DNA from: Pseudomonadota bacterium
Lineage (GTDB): Bacteria > Pseudomonadota > Gammaproteobacteria > Burkholderiales > Gallionellaceae
Direction: 5' to 3'
NCBI GenBank assembly: GCA_021782365.1
Contig: JAJXVB010000004.1
Location: 62,001-126,000, forward strand
DNA length: 64,000 nucleotides
Position 1 is the first letter of the stretch; each line of letters opens with the position of its first letter. Under the pieces are notes generated by a model that made no database searches, was not told the origin of the DNA, and saw only the letters and a list, made by a program, of their open reading frames with translations. The position numbers and the translations under genes were made by a program. Positions 16,620 to 24,493 of this stretch are shown here, in pieces.

Positions 16620-18272
16620 ATGACCATCATGCAATCCGCAAGGGCAAGAGCCTGGCTCTTCTTCATCGTATCCTGCATTCTTGGCGCCCTGCTCTATGCC
16701 CCGCATCTCAATGCACCACTGGTCTTCGACGATATCAACTATTTCGGCTCCGATTACGCTTCCCGTTGCGGCATAGGATTCCATCTTGACACGCCTCGCT
16801 GGTGGCCATGCTTTACATTCGCCGTACCTCGCGTACTGATCGGCGAAGATGTCCAGCATTTTTTCCGCATCGGAAATCTGGCTCTCCACATCCTGACCGT
16901 CAACGCGCTTTTCCTTTTCCTGAAGATGCTATATTCCGCGCTTGCTCCTGAAGCTAAAAACACGGATTTAATCGCAGCAGTATCGGCGCTGATCTTCCTT
17001 CTTCACCCGATATCCCTCTACGCGACAGCCTATCTCGTCGAGCGCAGCACCCTTATGGCGACGCTCTTCACCCTGCTGATGCTGACTGCTCATCTGCGCG
17101 GAATGAAATCCCGCAATCCAGCCTGGTTTCTTGCTTCAGTACTCTTTTGCTATCTCGCGCTCTACTCCAAAGAGCACAGCGTGATGGCGCCTTTTGTCGC
17201 GCTCCTGCTGACCATCTCATTGCGCGATCGCAACCTGCCCTGGCGCTGGCTCGCATTCACATTCTTCGCTTATGTATTTCTTTCTCTCTCTGTCGTGTAT
17301 CAGGTAAAGGCTGTCATTGCCACAAGCTACGAACCGTATTCCGCAGAGATTCTGGCGCAGCTCGCAAGCGAAGCTCCTCACAGTCTGTATCTTACCAGTG
17401 TGTTGTCCCAGACCCTTTACTTTTTCAAGTACCTCTTCCTGTGGCTGGTCCCTGTGACGAAATGGATGTCTATCGACATGCAGCAATCCATCTTGGACAC
17501 TCCAAGCCTGCCTCTATACTGGCTGACCGCTTTTTGTTTCGTCGCATGGTGTACTGCTGGATTCGCCCTGGTCTGGAAAAAAGGCAGGCCTGCGCTGCTG
17601 GGCTTTGCAATACTGGCGCCTGCATTGCTATTCGCGACAGAATTTGCATCCATACGCATACAGGAACCCTTCGTTCTCTACCGCAGCTATTTCTGGGCGC
17701 CCTTCCTCTTTTCTGCGATGCCCCTGCTGCTTAACGAGTTTAAAGCCCGTCATATAATTCTCGCAGGCATTGTCATCGCTGGATTGCTTTCCATATTGAC
17801 TCATGAAAAACTCAAGACATTCGATGCATCCTATGCACTTTGGGACGATGCGATAAGGCTAGCTGAGAGAAATGACACGAAATCGCCGATGCTGGCTCGC
17901 ATGTACTACAATCGCGGACTAGCGCTTCTTACAGACCATCACCCGCAAGATGCGCTGAATGACTTCAACCGCGCGATCGGCTTTTCGCACAATTACATAC
18001 TGGCGATCAATGGAAAAGGACTGGCGCTGATGCGCCTCAAACGCTACGCCGAAGCCAGGGCAAGCTTCGATCAGGCGATCTCAATCAAACCCGATTACGT
18101 TCAGTCCATGGTTGCCAGATCGGAAGCCTGCAGCAAGATGGGCGATGAAGTCTGCGCCGATAGAGATCTGAAGAGAGCTTGCAATCTGGGATACAGCATC
18201 GCCTGCTACTACAGCGATAGAAGAAGACATCCCGAAAACAAGACTTACACGATCCACTTTGGCAAGCCCTGA
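16620..18272 (+). CDS. GT-C-like polytopic membrane protein with C-terminal TPRs (candidate pilin glycosyltransferase)
   Basis: The 550-aa protein starts at an ATG with AAAGGA 6 nt upstream. About ten transmembrane helices are predicted. The first periplasmic loop has the acidic motif LVFDDINYF (Asp37/Asp38), as in GT-C glycosyltransferases using lipid-linked sugars (TMTC, TfpW). A cytoplasmic-type TPR region (about 422-520; YYNRGLALL, DFNRAIGFS, INGKGLALMRLKRYAEARAS) follows. It is convergent with a type IV pilin gene, so pilin modification is an attractive role. No specific family could be confirmed by eye. Confidence 0.6.
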   Translation: MTIMQSARARAWLFFIVSCILGALLYAPHLNAPLVFDDINYFGSDYASRCGIGFHLDTPRWWPCFTFAVPRVLIGEDVQHFFRIGNLALHILTVNALFLFLKMLYSALAPEAKNTDLIAAVSALIFLLHPISLYATAYLVERSTLMATLFTLLMLTAHLRGMKSRNPAWFLASVLFCYLALYSKEHSVMAPFVALLLTISLRDRNLPWRWLAFTFFAYVFLSLSVVYQVKAVIATSYEPYSAEILAQLASEAPHSLYLTSVLSQTLYFFKYLFLWLVPVTKWMSIDMQQSILDTPSLPLYWLTAFCFVAWCTAGFALVWKKGRPALLGFAILAPALLFATEFASIRIQEPFVLYRSYFWAPFLFSAMPLLLNEFKARHIILAGIVIAGLLSILTHEKLKTFDASYALWDDAIRLAERNDTKSPMLARMYYNRGLALLTDHHPQDALNDFNRAIGFSHNYILAINGKGLALMRLKRYAEARASFDQAISIKPDYVQSMVARSEACSKMGDEVCADRDLKRACNLGYSIACYYSDRRRHPENKTYTIHFGKP

Positions 18273-18290
18273 TGATGCCGCCCCTGAAAC

Positions 18291-18319
18291 AAAAACCGCC
18301 TCTCTGGGAGGCGGTTTTT
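18291..18319. terminator. Bidirectional intrinsic terminator
   Basis: AAAAACCGCCTC and GAGGCGGTTTTT form a 12-bp stem around the loop TCTGG. A/T tracts lie on both sides, so it can stop both the GT-C-like gene and the convergent pilin gene. Confidence 0.9.
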
Positions 18320-18337
18320 AAGATTACCTGCTTATCC

Positions 18338-18772
18338 TTAGTTGTGGACGTAGCCTGCGGTTAGGCAAGGACCTGAGAAAAGCCAATCCAGACGCTGTGC
18401 AGTGTTGTTAATTGTTGGGGAAAGAGTACATGTTGTAGCAGCTGCTATCCCTTTATAAGCATTGGGAGTAGCGGTAATCACGCCAGCTGATGCGGTAACT
18501 GCAGACAAGGCACCTGTTGGGTTCGCGGCAATCGCAGATGGTATGCCACTAGCGCCTGCATCCGCACCTGTGAGCGACGTTGGGTAACCAGCATCCGACC
18601 AAGCTGCTTCAACGGCCAGCTTGTATGGCGTCATCGCATTCGTCACTTCCGTGTAGGCCGCTTTTGCGACGTAGTTCTGGTAGGAAGGAATCGCGACTGC
18701 GGCCAAAATACCGATGATCGCGATGACGATCATCAATTCGATCAGGGTAAAACCCTTTTGCACGTTTTTCAT
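18338..18772 (-). CDS. pilA: Type IVa major pilin
   Basis: The ATG at 18772 (AAGGAGC upstream) gives a 144-aa prepilin with a short leader MKNVQKG cleaved before [20 protein letters not shown]. Glu5 and the methylated Phe1 of the mature protein are present. The hydrophobic N-terminal helix is followed by an Ala/Thr/Ser-rich globular part and a C-terminal disulfide loop between CTLSP and SGPC. It would be processed by PilD and assembled by PilB, neither of which is seen here. It is preceded by a sigma54 promoter. The Ser/Thr-rich surface is compatible with O-glycosylation (inference). Confidence 0.93.
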   Translation of the reverse strand: MKNVQKGFTLIELMIVIAIIGILAAVAIPSYQNYVAKAAYTEVTNAMTPYKLAVEAAWSDAGYPTSLTGADAGASGIPSAIAANPTGALSAVTASAGVITATPNAYKGIAAATTCTLSPTINNTAQRLDWLFSGPCLTAGYVHN

Positions 18773-18841
18773 TTCAAGCTCCTTGAGTTGTATTGAGTTC
18801 CGGCCAATCCGACAGATGCCGATTTGCCTTGCCCAGTACAA

Positions 18842-18857
18842 AGCAATAGGCGTGCCA
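18842..18857 (-). promoter_or_regulatory. sigma54 promoter of pilA
   Basis: On the minus strand TGGCACG-CCTA-TTGCT matches the RpoN -24/-12 consensus exactly, with the invariant GG and GC 12 nt apart. Transcription would start near 18831, about 59 nt before the pilA ATG. Pilin genes of many beta- and gammaproteobacteria are activated by PilR through such promoters. Confidence 0.85.
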
Positions 18858-19002
18858 GAAAGGATAAAAACAGGATTGAGTAGTGAGGATTATGGATTTA
18901 ACACAAGTAAATTCAATTAGTTGAAACTATCGAAAATATTTTTTGGCATGTGAGGTGCGCCAAAGTGCCAGCGCGAAATCACTCTCGGAACTCTCCAAGC
19001 CC

Positions 19003-19028
19003 GTCACCCGAGTGACGAATTTCGTCAC
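19003..19028. promoter_or_regulatory. Overlapping palindromes, possible enhancer site for pilA
   Basis: GTCAC-CCGA-GTGACGAA-T-TTCGTCAC contains two nested inverted repeats, one of 5 bp and one of 8 bp (GTGACGAA/TTCGTCAC). It lies 146-171 bp upstream of the pilA -24 element, the usual distance for a sigma54 activator. It is also upstream of the plus-strand TA promoter at 19065, so that operon is an alternative target. Confidence 0.45.
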
Positions 19029-19064
19029 TTCACACACCGCAGCAAGCCATTCGATGAACAGTCA

Positions 19065-19093
19065 TTGACTATTCATTGAATGCCTTTTATATT
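19065..19093 (+). promoter_or_regulatory. Promoter of the RelB/YafQ-like operon
   Basis: TTGACT (19065-19070), a 17-bp spacer and TATATT (19088-19093) lie 29 bp upstream of the antitoxin ATG. Confidence 0.6.
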
Positions 19094-19121
19094 TCCATCA
19101 CATAATTGAGGAAGAACGGTC

Positions 19122-19364
19122 ATGACCAAAGAAGTTCAAATGTCCATCAAGATGGAATCCGAGTTGCGCGACGAATTCATGGCAGCCGCAGCTGCCATGC
19201 ATCGGCCTGCCGCGCAGATTGTAAGGGAGCTGATGCGCAGCTTTCTTGCGCGCCAGGAAATACCCAATGCCAGGACGGCTTCAGCGATGCAGGCGACAGA
19301 TAATGGAGAAGATCTGCATCACGCAAAGGATGCCGATGATCTGTTCCAGCAGCTTGGCATATGA
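19122..19364 (+). CDS. RelB/DinJ-like antitoxin of a YafQ system
   Basis: The 80-aa protein has a clear GAGGAAG ribosome-binding site. MTKEVQMSIKMESELRDEFM is an RHH-type N-terminus, followed by HRPAAQIVRELMRSFL. The acidic tail (DADDLFQQLGI) would mask the toxin. It overlaps the toxin gene by 4 bp. In the family the antitoxin dimer binds operator DNA and neutralises the RelE-superfamily toxin. Confidence 0.82.
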   Translation: MTKEVQMSIKMESELRDEFMAAAAAMHRPAAQIVRELMRSFLARQEIPNARTASAMQATDNGEDLHHAKDADDLFQQLGI

Positions 19365-19633
19365 GGAAGCCCGTCTATTCAGGATCGTTCAAACGAGATG
19401 TGAAACGAGCTGAAAAACGCGGCAAAGACATGGCTGCACTGCGCACCATTTTGCGCTTGCTGTTAACAGACGAGCCGATTCCCACGACTTACAAAGGCCA
19501 TAGCCTGAAGGGCAACTGGAAGCATTACCGGGATTTGCATATCGAACCTGACTGGCTCCTCATCTACAAGGCAGACGAAGAAAACGTATGGCTGGTGCGT
19601 ACAGGAACACATGCAGACATTTTCGGAATGTGA
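19361..19633 (+). CDS. YafQ-family mRNA interferase toxin
   Basis: The 90-aa RelE-superfamily protein starts MRKPVYSGSFKRDVKRAEKR. It contains the YafQ signatures LPTTYKGHSLKGNWKHYRDLH (here PIPTTYKGHSLKG) and EPDWLLIYKADEENVWLVRTGTHAD-type strands. The catalytic His/Asp/Phe cluster near the C-terminus (THADIFGM) is intact. Members cut mRNA on the ribosome. The frame stays open for 28 codons after its stop, which may be a remnant of something else. Confidence 0.87.
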   Translation: MRKPVYSGSFKRDVKRAEKRGKDMAALRTILRLLLTDEPIPTTYKGHSLKGNWKHYRDLHIEPDWLLIYKADEENVWLVRTGTHADIFGM

Positions 19634-19772
19634 TTTTCTGCATTCAATTCTGACACCGAACAGGTGCGCGCGGCGATGCAGGATGTGCTCGCGAAGATAA
19701 TCCCCTGCCATGCGGCCTGAAACAGGGCTCGGATCGGAAATTCCGGATACCCCGTTTGGAATTGATGCCGAC

Positions 19773-20213
19773 TCAGGAGCCTGCGTCAAGAATGGTAACC
19801 TGAGACCTTTTCAGCAGTTTCTTGAAATCAGCGTCGAATGTGACGAGATGCTCGCCCATCTGAATCACCGCTGCTGCTAACCATGCGTCTGGGATGGCGT
19901 TGGCAGTCAGTTTTTTCTCAAGGCATAGCTGGCGCAGTATTGGCCACTCGGCGGCAAGAGATGGCATCTCGACGCCCGGCATAGCGAGAATCGCATCGAT
20001 GAACTCCACTGCGATTTCGACCGGCGTAGGGTGGACAAATATTTTTGAATTGGTGACCAGCCGCAGGAAACTGCCAACAACCATAGGCATCAGTTTCAGG
20101 CTTGCTCCATCATCGCAGGCAGCAATCGCCTCCTTCAGGCTCGCATAGGCCACCTTGTGGTGAGGATGGTCGCTGCGCGATGCGGCAATCAGCACATTTA
20201 CATCAGGCGTCAT
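19773..20213 (-). CDS. vapC: VapC-type PIN-domain toxin
   Basis: The 146-aa protein starts MTPDVNVLIAASRSDHPHHK, with the first PIN Asp in PDVNVL. IPDAWLAAAVIQMGEHLVTF and DADFKKLL give the further acidic residues and the typical C-terminal strand. PIN ribonucleases of this type cut tRNA or rRNA. It overlaps the upstream antitoxin by 11 bp. Its PDVNVL...HHKVA form is a different subfamily from the PIN toxin at 12297, so the two are not recent duplicates. Confidence 0.87.
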   Translation of the reverse strand: MTPDVNVLIAASRSDHPHHKVAYASLKEAIAACDDGASLKLMPMVVGSFLRLVTNSKIFVHPTPVEIAVEFIDAILAMPGVEMPSLAAEWPILRQLCLEKKLTANAIPDAWLAAAVIQMGEHLVTFDADFKKLLKRSQVTILDAGS

Positions 20214-20448
20214 CGTCGGCTGCGTTCAACATTGCCTTGTTGCTTATGGGGTTTACACCGGCAACCATTCCTCCGCGCCCGTTAAAAACGGGAAGCTTCC
20301 GTTTGCCTGCCCTAGTCGACGTATGGGAAGAGCGCAGTCTGAGTTGCAACCCTTCCTCGATCAAACGGGTAAGGCTGGTCTGTTGCTGCGCTGCAAAGGC
20401 CTTGGCATTGGCCAGCAGCGCATCATTGATGTCGAGGGTGGTCTTCAT
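20203..20448 (-). CDS. vapB: VapB-type antitoxin
   Basis: The 81-aa protein starts MKTTLDINDALLANAKAFAA, the AbrB/RHH-like N-terminus common in VapB partners (MKTTLDI.D.L...AK). TTG at 20454 is an alternative start. The C-terminal half (FNGRGGMVAGVNPISNKAML) probably inserts into VapC. No Shine-Dalgarno is visible, and an inverted repeat sits immediately upstream, which suggests a very short leader. Confidence 0.82.
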   Translation of the reverse strand: MKTTLDINDALLANAKAFAAQQQTSLTRLIEEGLQLRLRSSHTSTRAGKRKLPVFNGRGGMVAGVNPISNKAMLNAADDDA

Positions 20449-20456
20449 GATCAAAA

Positions 20457-20474
20457 GATACAGATTTCTGTATC
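20457..20474 (-). promoter_or_regulatory. Inverted repeat, probable VapB operator
   Basis: GATACAGA-TT-TCTGTATC is a perfect 8-bp inverted repeat with a 2-nt spacer, 8 bp upstream of the vapB ATG. It is the expected position for autoregulation by the VapBC complex. Confidence 0.6.
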
Positions 20475-20508
20475 AAACGTCAATTATCAATCACACTGAT
20501 ACCAAAAT

Positions 20509-22848
20509 TTATTTGATACAGACCGCGCGGACCTGATGCATGTCCGTGATGCCCTGCAGCACCTTTTCCATGCCGTCCTGCTTCAGGGTGTGCATGCCCT
20601 CGTTCAGCGCGATGGCCAATAGCTCCGCGACGCGGGCGCGCTCCTGTATCGCCTTCTTCACGTTGTCGCTGCCGAGCAGAAGCTCGTGCAAGCCCACCCT
20701 GCCGCGATAGCCTGTGTTCACGCACTTGTCGCACCCGACTGGCTCGTATAGCGTGAACTGCTTCTTTTCGTTTGCGTAGAGTTTTACCCATTCCTCGTAA
20801 AGCGCCCGATTCGCCGCTACCGGGTCCTGCTTCCAGCTCTCGGTATGCTTGAGCTCCTCGCTGTATTCGTTGAGCATGGCCTTGATCTCCGCATCGCTCG
20901 CGACATGCGGTTTCCTGCAGTCGGTGCAAAGGCGCTTTGCGAGCCGCTGGGCGAGCACGCCCAGAAGCGCATCGGCAAAGTTGAAAGGGTCCATTCCCAT
21001 GTCCAAGAGGCGCAGTATGGATTCGGGCGCGCTGTTGGTGTGCAGCGTGGCGAACACCAGGTGGCCGGTCAGCGACGCCTCTATGCCGATCGAGACGGTT
21101 TCCTTGTCGCGCATTTCGCCCACCATGATCACGTCGGGGTCCGCGCGCAGGAATGCCCGCATGATGGTCGGAAAATCCAGCCCCGCCTTCTTGTTGATCT
21201 GCACCTGGCGCAGCCCCTTCTGGGTGATTTCGACCGGGTCTTCCGCAGTCCATATCTTGGTGTCCGGCTTGTTGATGAACTTCAGTATCGAATGCAGCGT
21301 GGTGGTCTTGCCGGAACCCGTCGGTCCGCAGACGAAAAACAGGCCATACGGTTTTACCACGGTCTCCTTGATCAGCTCGCTGTTGCGCGCCGAGAAGCCC
21401 ATCTTCTCCAGCGGCAGAGGCTCGCCCGATGCGAGCAAACGCATCACCACGTCTTCCATGCCGCCCTGCGAGGGGATGGTCGCGACGCGAAGCTCGATGT
21501 CCAGCGGGCCGAAGCGCTTGAACTTGATCTTGCCGTCCTGCGGCCTGCGCTTCTCGGAGATGTCGAGATCGCACATGATCTTGAGCCGAGTGACCAGCGC
21601 ACTGCGATAGGTGGAAGGCACCTCGATGTAGTTGAGCAAGGAGCCGTCCTTGCGCAGCCTGATCTGGGTCTTGGCCTTTCCCGGTTGCGGCTCGACATGG
21701 ATGTCGGATGCGCCCATCCGGTAGGCATCCGTGATGATCTTGTTGACCAGCTTGACAAGCTCGTTGTCGGCAGCGGCGCTAACGTCGTCCTGAATGGCGG
21801 CGGCGTTCTCGTCTTCCTCACCGCCCATGCTGGACAGGAGATCGTCCATGGTGGATTCGTCGGCAAAGCCACCTGCGTCGCCCCCGCCACCGTAGAATGC
21901 GTTCAGCGTCTGCAAAAATTCACGCTGCGTGCACACCCTGTACTGCAGCCTGCTTCTGGGGAAGATGTTGTTCACGACCCTCGATGCCTGTATGCGCTCC
22001 GGGTCGATGGTGAGGATCACGAGGCCCTCGTGCGTCTCGTCTATCGGTATCCAGTGGCTGCTGCTGACGTATTCGCGCTTCAGGTTGCGCAGGAGCTCAG
22101 TCGGCTTGATGCGGTCCGCCTTGAATGGTTCGTAGGGCACGCCGAAGAAGGTGGACAAAGCCTTGCCGAGCGAAGACACGCTCACCTGGAATTCGTCCAG
22201 CAGGACTTCCTCTATGTCCACGCCCTTGCGGCGGGCTGTGCGGGTCGCGAGCTCGAATTCCGCGGCCGTCATCGCGCCGCCTCCCACGAGGAAGTCGTAC
22301 TTCGTCTTGACGCTGGCCTTCTCCTGGCGCTGTCTCAGCGCCGCCGCCATGGTCTGTGCAAGCTCCTGCACGCCCTTCTCCACCTGTTCCGAGAAAGGGC
22401 CGCCTTCCCTGTTGTTGATGACCTGGATCACGCCCACGAGGTCGTTGTGCGTATCCTGTATGGGTGCGACCAGCATCTGCCGGGTCCTGTATCCGGTGCG
22501 CCTGTCCACCTCCTGCAGGAAGCGCAGATGGGGGCTGTATTGCGCGAGCTCCTGCTCGTCGTACACATCCTTGATGTTGAGCAGCTTCTTGTGGACCGCG
22601 ACATAGCCCGCGACGCTTTGCTCCGCGATCGGCAGCTTCAGATCCTTGAAGGAATTGAGCCCGGTCTTGACCTTTGAGACCAGCGAGACTCCATCGTCTC
22701 CCACCACGTATATCGTCAGCCTGTCCGCATTGAACAGGCTGCAGATGTCGCGGCTGACGTCCAGCATGATCTCGTCGATATTGCTGGTGGCGTGTATCTT
22801 GTTGGTGACCAGATTGAGATTTCTGGTGAATTCCATGTCTGCAGCCAT
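20509..22848 (-). CDS. GAF-domain GspE/PilB-type secretion ATPase
   Basis: About 779 aa from the ATG at 22848, which has GGGAG 5 nt upstream; the frame is open to a TTG at 22911. Domains: N-terminal GAF (about 5-180), an MshEN-like N1 module (about 195-310), an acidic linker, then the type II/IV ATPase. Walker A GPTGSGKTTT lies near residue 505, with the Asp box DPDVIMVGEMRD, HLVFATLHTNSAPESI and a tetracysteine zinc knuckle (CTDCRK...CDKCVNTGYRGR). An N-terminal GAF is unusual and implies small-molecule control. No other pilus or secretion genes are near; the genes upstream encode an FHA protein, a PP2C and a cyclic-nucleotide phosphodiesterase. Confidence 0.88.
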   Translation of the reverse strand: MAADMEFTRNLNLVTNKIHATSNIDEIMLDVSRDICSLFNADRLTIYVVGDDGVSLVSKVKTGLNSFKDLKLPIAEQSVAGYVAVHKKLLNIKDVYDEQELAQYSPHLRFLQEVDRRTGYRTRQMLVAPIQDTHNDLVGVIQVINNREGGPFSEQVEKGVQELAQTMAAALRQRQEKASVKTKYDFLVGGGAMTAAEFELATRTARRKGVDIEEVLLDEFQVSVSSLGKALSTFFGVPYEPFKADRIKPTELLRNLKREYVSSSHWIPIDETHEGLVILTIDPERIQASRVVNNIFPRSRLQYRVCTQREFLQTLNAFYGGGGDAGGFADESTMDDLLSSMGGEEDENAAAIQDDVSAAADNELVKLVNKIITDAYRMGASDIHVEPQPGKAKTQIRLRKDGSLLNYIEVPSTYRSALVTRLKIMCDLDISEKRRPQDGKIKFKRFGPLDIELRVATIPSQGGMEDVVMRLLASGEPLPLEKMGFSARNSELIKETVVKPYGLFFVCGPTGSGKTTTLHSILKFINKPDTKIWTAEDPVEITQKGLRQVQINKKAGLDFPTIMRAFLRADPDVIMVGEMRDKETVSIGIEASLTGHLVFATLHTNSAPESILRLLDMGMDPFNFADALLGVLAQRLAKRLCTDCRKPHVASDAEIKAMLNEYSEELKHTESWKQDPVAANRALYEEWVKLYANEKKQFTLYEPVGCDKCVNTGYRGRVGLHELLLGSDNVKKAIQERARVAELLAIALNEGMHTLKQDGMEKVLQGITDMHQVRAVCIK

Positions 22849-22958
22849 TCCCGCTCCCGTCATGCCATGCCCGGACGCATCCTGACAAGAGATATCAGGA
22901 ACATCCTGCAACTGATTGTATTTTTTATTCTGATTCTAACCATATCTCCGGTCAAACG

Positions 22959-23735
22959 CTAGAATTCGAAAACCTGATCGTTGATCAGCATCTTCGGAAT
23001 CCTGAAGCTTACGCATTCCCCGACTTCCGCCATGATCAAGGCCGCCTCGTCGGGTTTCAGATGCGTGATGTATATCTCCGCATCCTTCATGAATTTCTTC
23101 ATCTCCTCCGCGAGCAGGCTCGGGCAGAGATGCTTTGAGAGATCCGCCAGCTCCCTTTCGCCGTTGGAAAATGCGGTCTCGATGATCAGATAGCGCAGGT
23201 TTTCCATGCCGTTCACAACTTCCCACAAGGCGTCGTTCACATGGGTATCGCCGCTGAAGACGAGGCTTCCCCTCCCGCTGTCCAGGTGATATCCCACGGC
23301 GGGAACGGTGTGTACGGCAGGCAGCGCCGTGATCTTTCGCCCGACGATCTCTATCGCCTCTCCCACTTCGATCTCGCGATAGCGCATCACCGTCTCCAGC
23401 CCGCGATAGATCTCGCTGAAATCTGGCCAGACTTCCCAGTTGAAGATGTGCCGCTTGAGTATGTCGAGCGTGTCCTTCGTCGCATAAACGGTCACCGGCT
23501 GGTCGCGCATCCCCACCGTGCTGTCGAGAAGCAACGGCAGGTTGCAGATGTGATCCATGTGGGAATGCGTGATGAAGATGTGATCTATCAGCGCGAGATC
23601 CTCAAGATCCAGATGGCCTACGCCCGTGCCGGCATCGATCAGGATGTCCCGGTCGGCGAGAAAAGAGGTGGTGCGGAGATTCCCTCCGATTCCGCCGCTG
23701 CACCCAAGCACCCTTAGCCTCATGCTTCTTCCCAA
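22959..23735 (-). CDS. Class II 3',5'-cyclic-nucleotide phosphodiesterase-like metallo-beta-lactamase-fold protein
   Basis: The 258-aa protein carries the metal motif HSHMDH (residues 57-62), a second His in AVHTVPAVGYHL and FSGDTHVND, and a C-terminal ITHLKPDE. The order and the start LRVLGCSGGIGGNLRTTSFL fit PF02112 class II cNMP phosphodiesterases better than RNase Z. It would hydrolyse cAMP or a related nucleotide in the cytoplasm. The ATG at residue 5 is an alternative start. It lies 29 bp after the FHA gene, in the same apparent operon. Substrate remains inferred. Confidence 0.75.
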   Translation of the reverse strand: MGRSMRLRVLGCSGGIGGNLRTTSFLADRDILIDAGTGVGHLDLEDLALIDHIFITHSHMDHICNLPLLLDSTVGMRDQPVTVYATKDTLDILKRHIFNWEVWPDFSEIYRGLETVMRYREIEVGEAIEIVGRKITALPAVHTVPAVGYHLDSGRGSLVFSGDTHVNDALWEVVNGMENLRYLIIETAFSNGERELADLSKHLCPSLLAEEMKKFMKDAEIYITHLKPDEAALIMAEVGECVSFRIPKMLINDQVFEF

Positions 23736-23764
23736 ATGCGCATTTTAAAAGTCTCCGCGCCCCA

Positions 23765-24481
23765 TCAGACCTTCAGAAAAAACTCCATCTTGATGCCGAC
23801 CAGCTCGATCAGGTCATGGTCGTTGAGCGCCCGCGGATGGGTGCCTATGGACTGCCCGTTCACGGTCGGGTAATTCGATCCCTCGACATGGGTGATGAAG
23901 TATCCCTGAGGGCGCCTGGTCAGCACCGCAACCTGAACGCCGGGCTTTCCGAGCGTGGTCAGGCTCTTCACGAGCTCGAGCTCGCGCCCCGCATTCGGGC
24001 CGTTCAGTATCTGTATCGCCCCGCGCAGTGGTTCAGGAGGCTTGATGATCTCGGTGGGCGCCTTCTCCTTGACTTCCGGCTCCGGCATCTTCACGAGCGT
24101 ATCTTCCGACCTGTCCGCCCTCCTGATTCCCTGCAGAGAGCCGCGCATCACCATGGTCTTCTCGAAGTCCTCTGCCGTCGTCTTGCTGACTCTGTCGTTG
24201 ATGTACTTCAGCTTGTACTTGCCTATCTCGACCAGGTCGCCGTTCTGCAAAAAACGCTTCTTCAGGGATTCTCCATTCACCATCATGCCGTTGGTGCTGT
24301 CCAGGTCCTCGATGAAGGAATCGTTCATGATCGTGATGACCGCCGCATGATGGCTGCTCACGGCCAGGTTGTTGATCACGATATCGTTGTCATCCTTGCG
24401 GCCTATCGTGATGCGTTCCCTGTCAAGCAAACATTCCTGAAGAACCACGCCATCCAGGCTCAGTATCATTTTTGCGGTCAT
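23765..24481 (-). CDS. Tandem FHA-domain protein
   Basis: The 238-aa protein has two FHA modules and no transmembrane segment. FHA1 (about 10-95) shows the full phosphothreonine pocket: ITIGRKDDNDIVI, SSHHAAV and DSTNGMMVNG. FHA2 (about 155-238) is degenerate: TTLGKPGVQVAVL keeps no Arg, and NYPTVNGQSIG replaces STNG. A Pro/Glu-rich linker with several Thr residues (about 105-150) could itself be phosphorylated. It should read Thr-phosphorylated partners. The PP2C phosphatase is encoded 12 bp upstream, but no kinase is present. Confidence 0.87.
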   Translation of the reverse strand: MTAKMILSLDGVVLQECLLDRERITIGRKDDNDIVINNLAVSSHHAAVITIMNDSFIEDLDSTNGMMVNGESLKKRFLQNGDLVEIGKYKLKYINDRVSKTTAEDFEKTMVMRGSLQGIRRADRSEDTLVKMPEPEVKEKAPTEIIKPPEPLRGAIQILNGPNAGRELELVKSLTTLGKPGVQVAVLTRRPQGYFITHVEGSNYPTVNGQSIGTHPRALNDHDLIELVGIKMEFFLKV

Positions 24482-24493
24482 GTCGCGTCTACC

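Noticed and set aside
19634-19712. In-frame continuation after the YafQ stop (SDTEQVRAAMQDVLAKI...)
   Set aside because: The frame is open for 28 codons and looks protein-like. It has no start of its own or recognisable family, so it was left as a possible remnant rather than a gene.
20845-22677. 610-codon open frame antisense to the GAF-GspE gene
   Set aside because: It lies opposite a gene with complete ATPase motifs and has no recognisable domain. Long antisense frames are expected from GC-rich codon bias.
22959-23735. RNase Z
   Set aside because: HxHxDH is shared, but the order of the remaining metal ligands and the N-terminal motif fit class II cyclic-nucleotide phosphodiesterases better.
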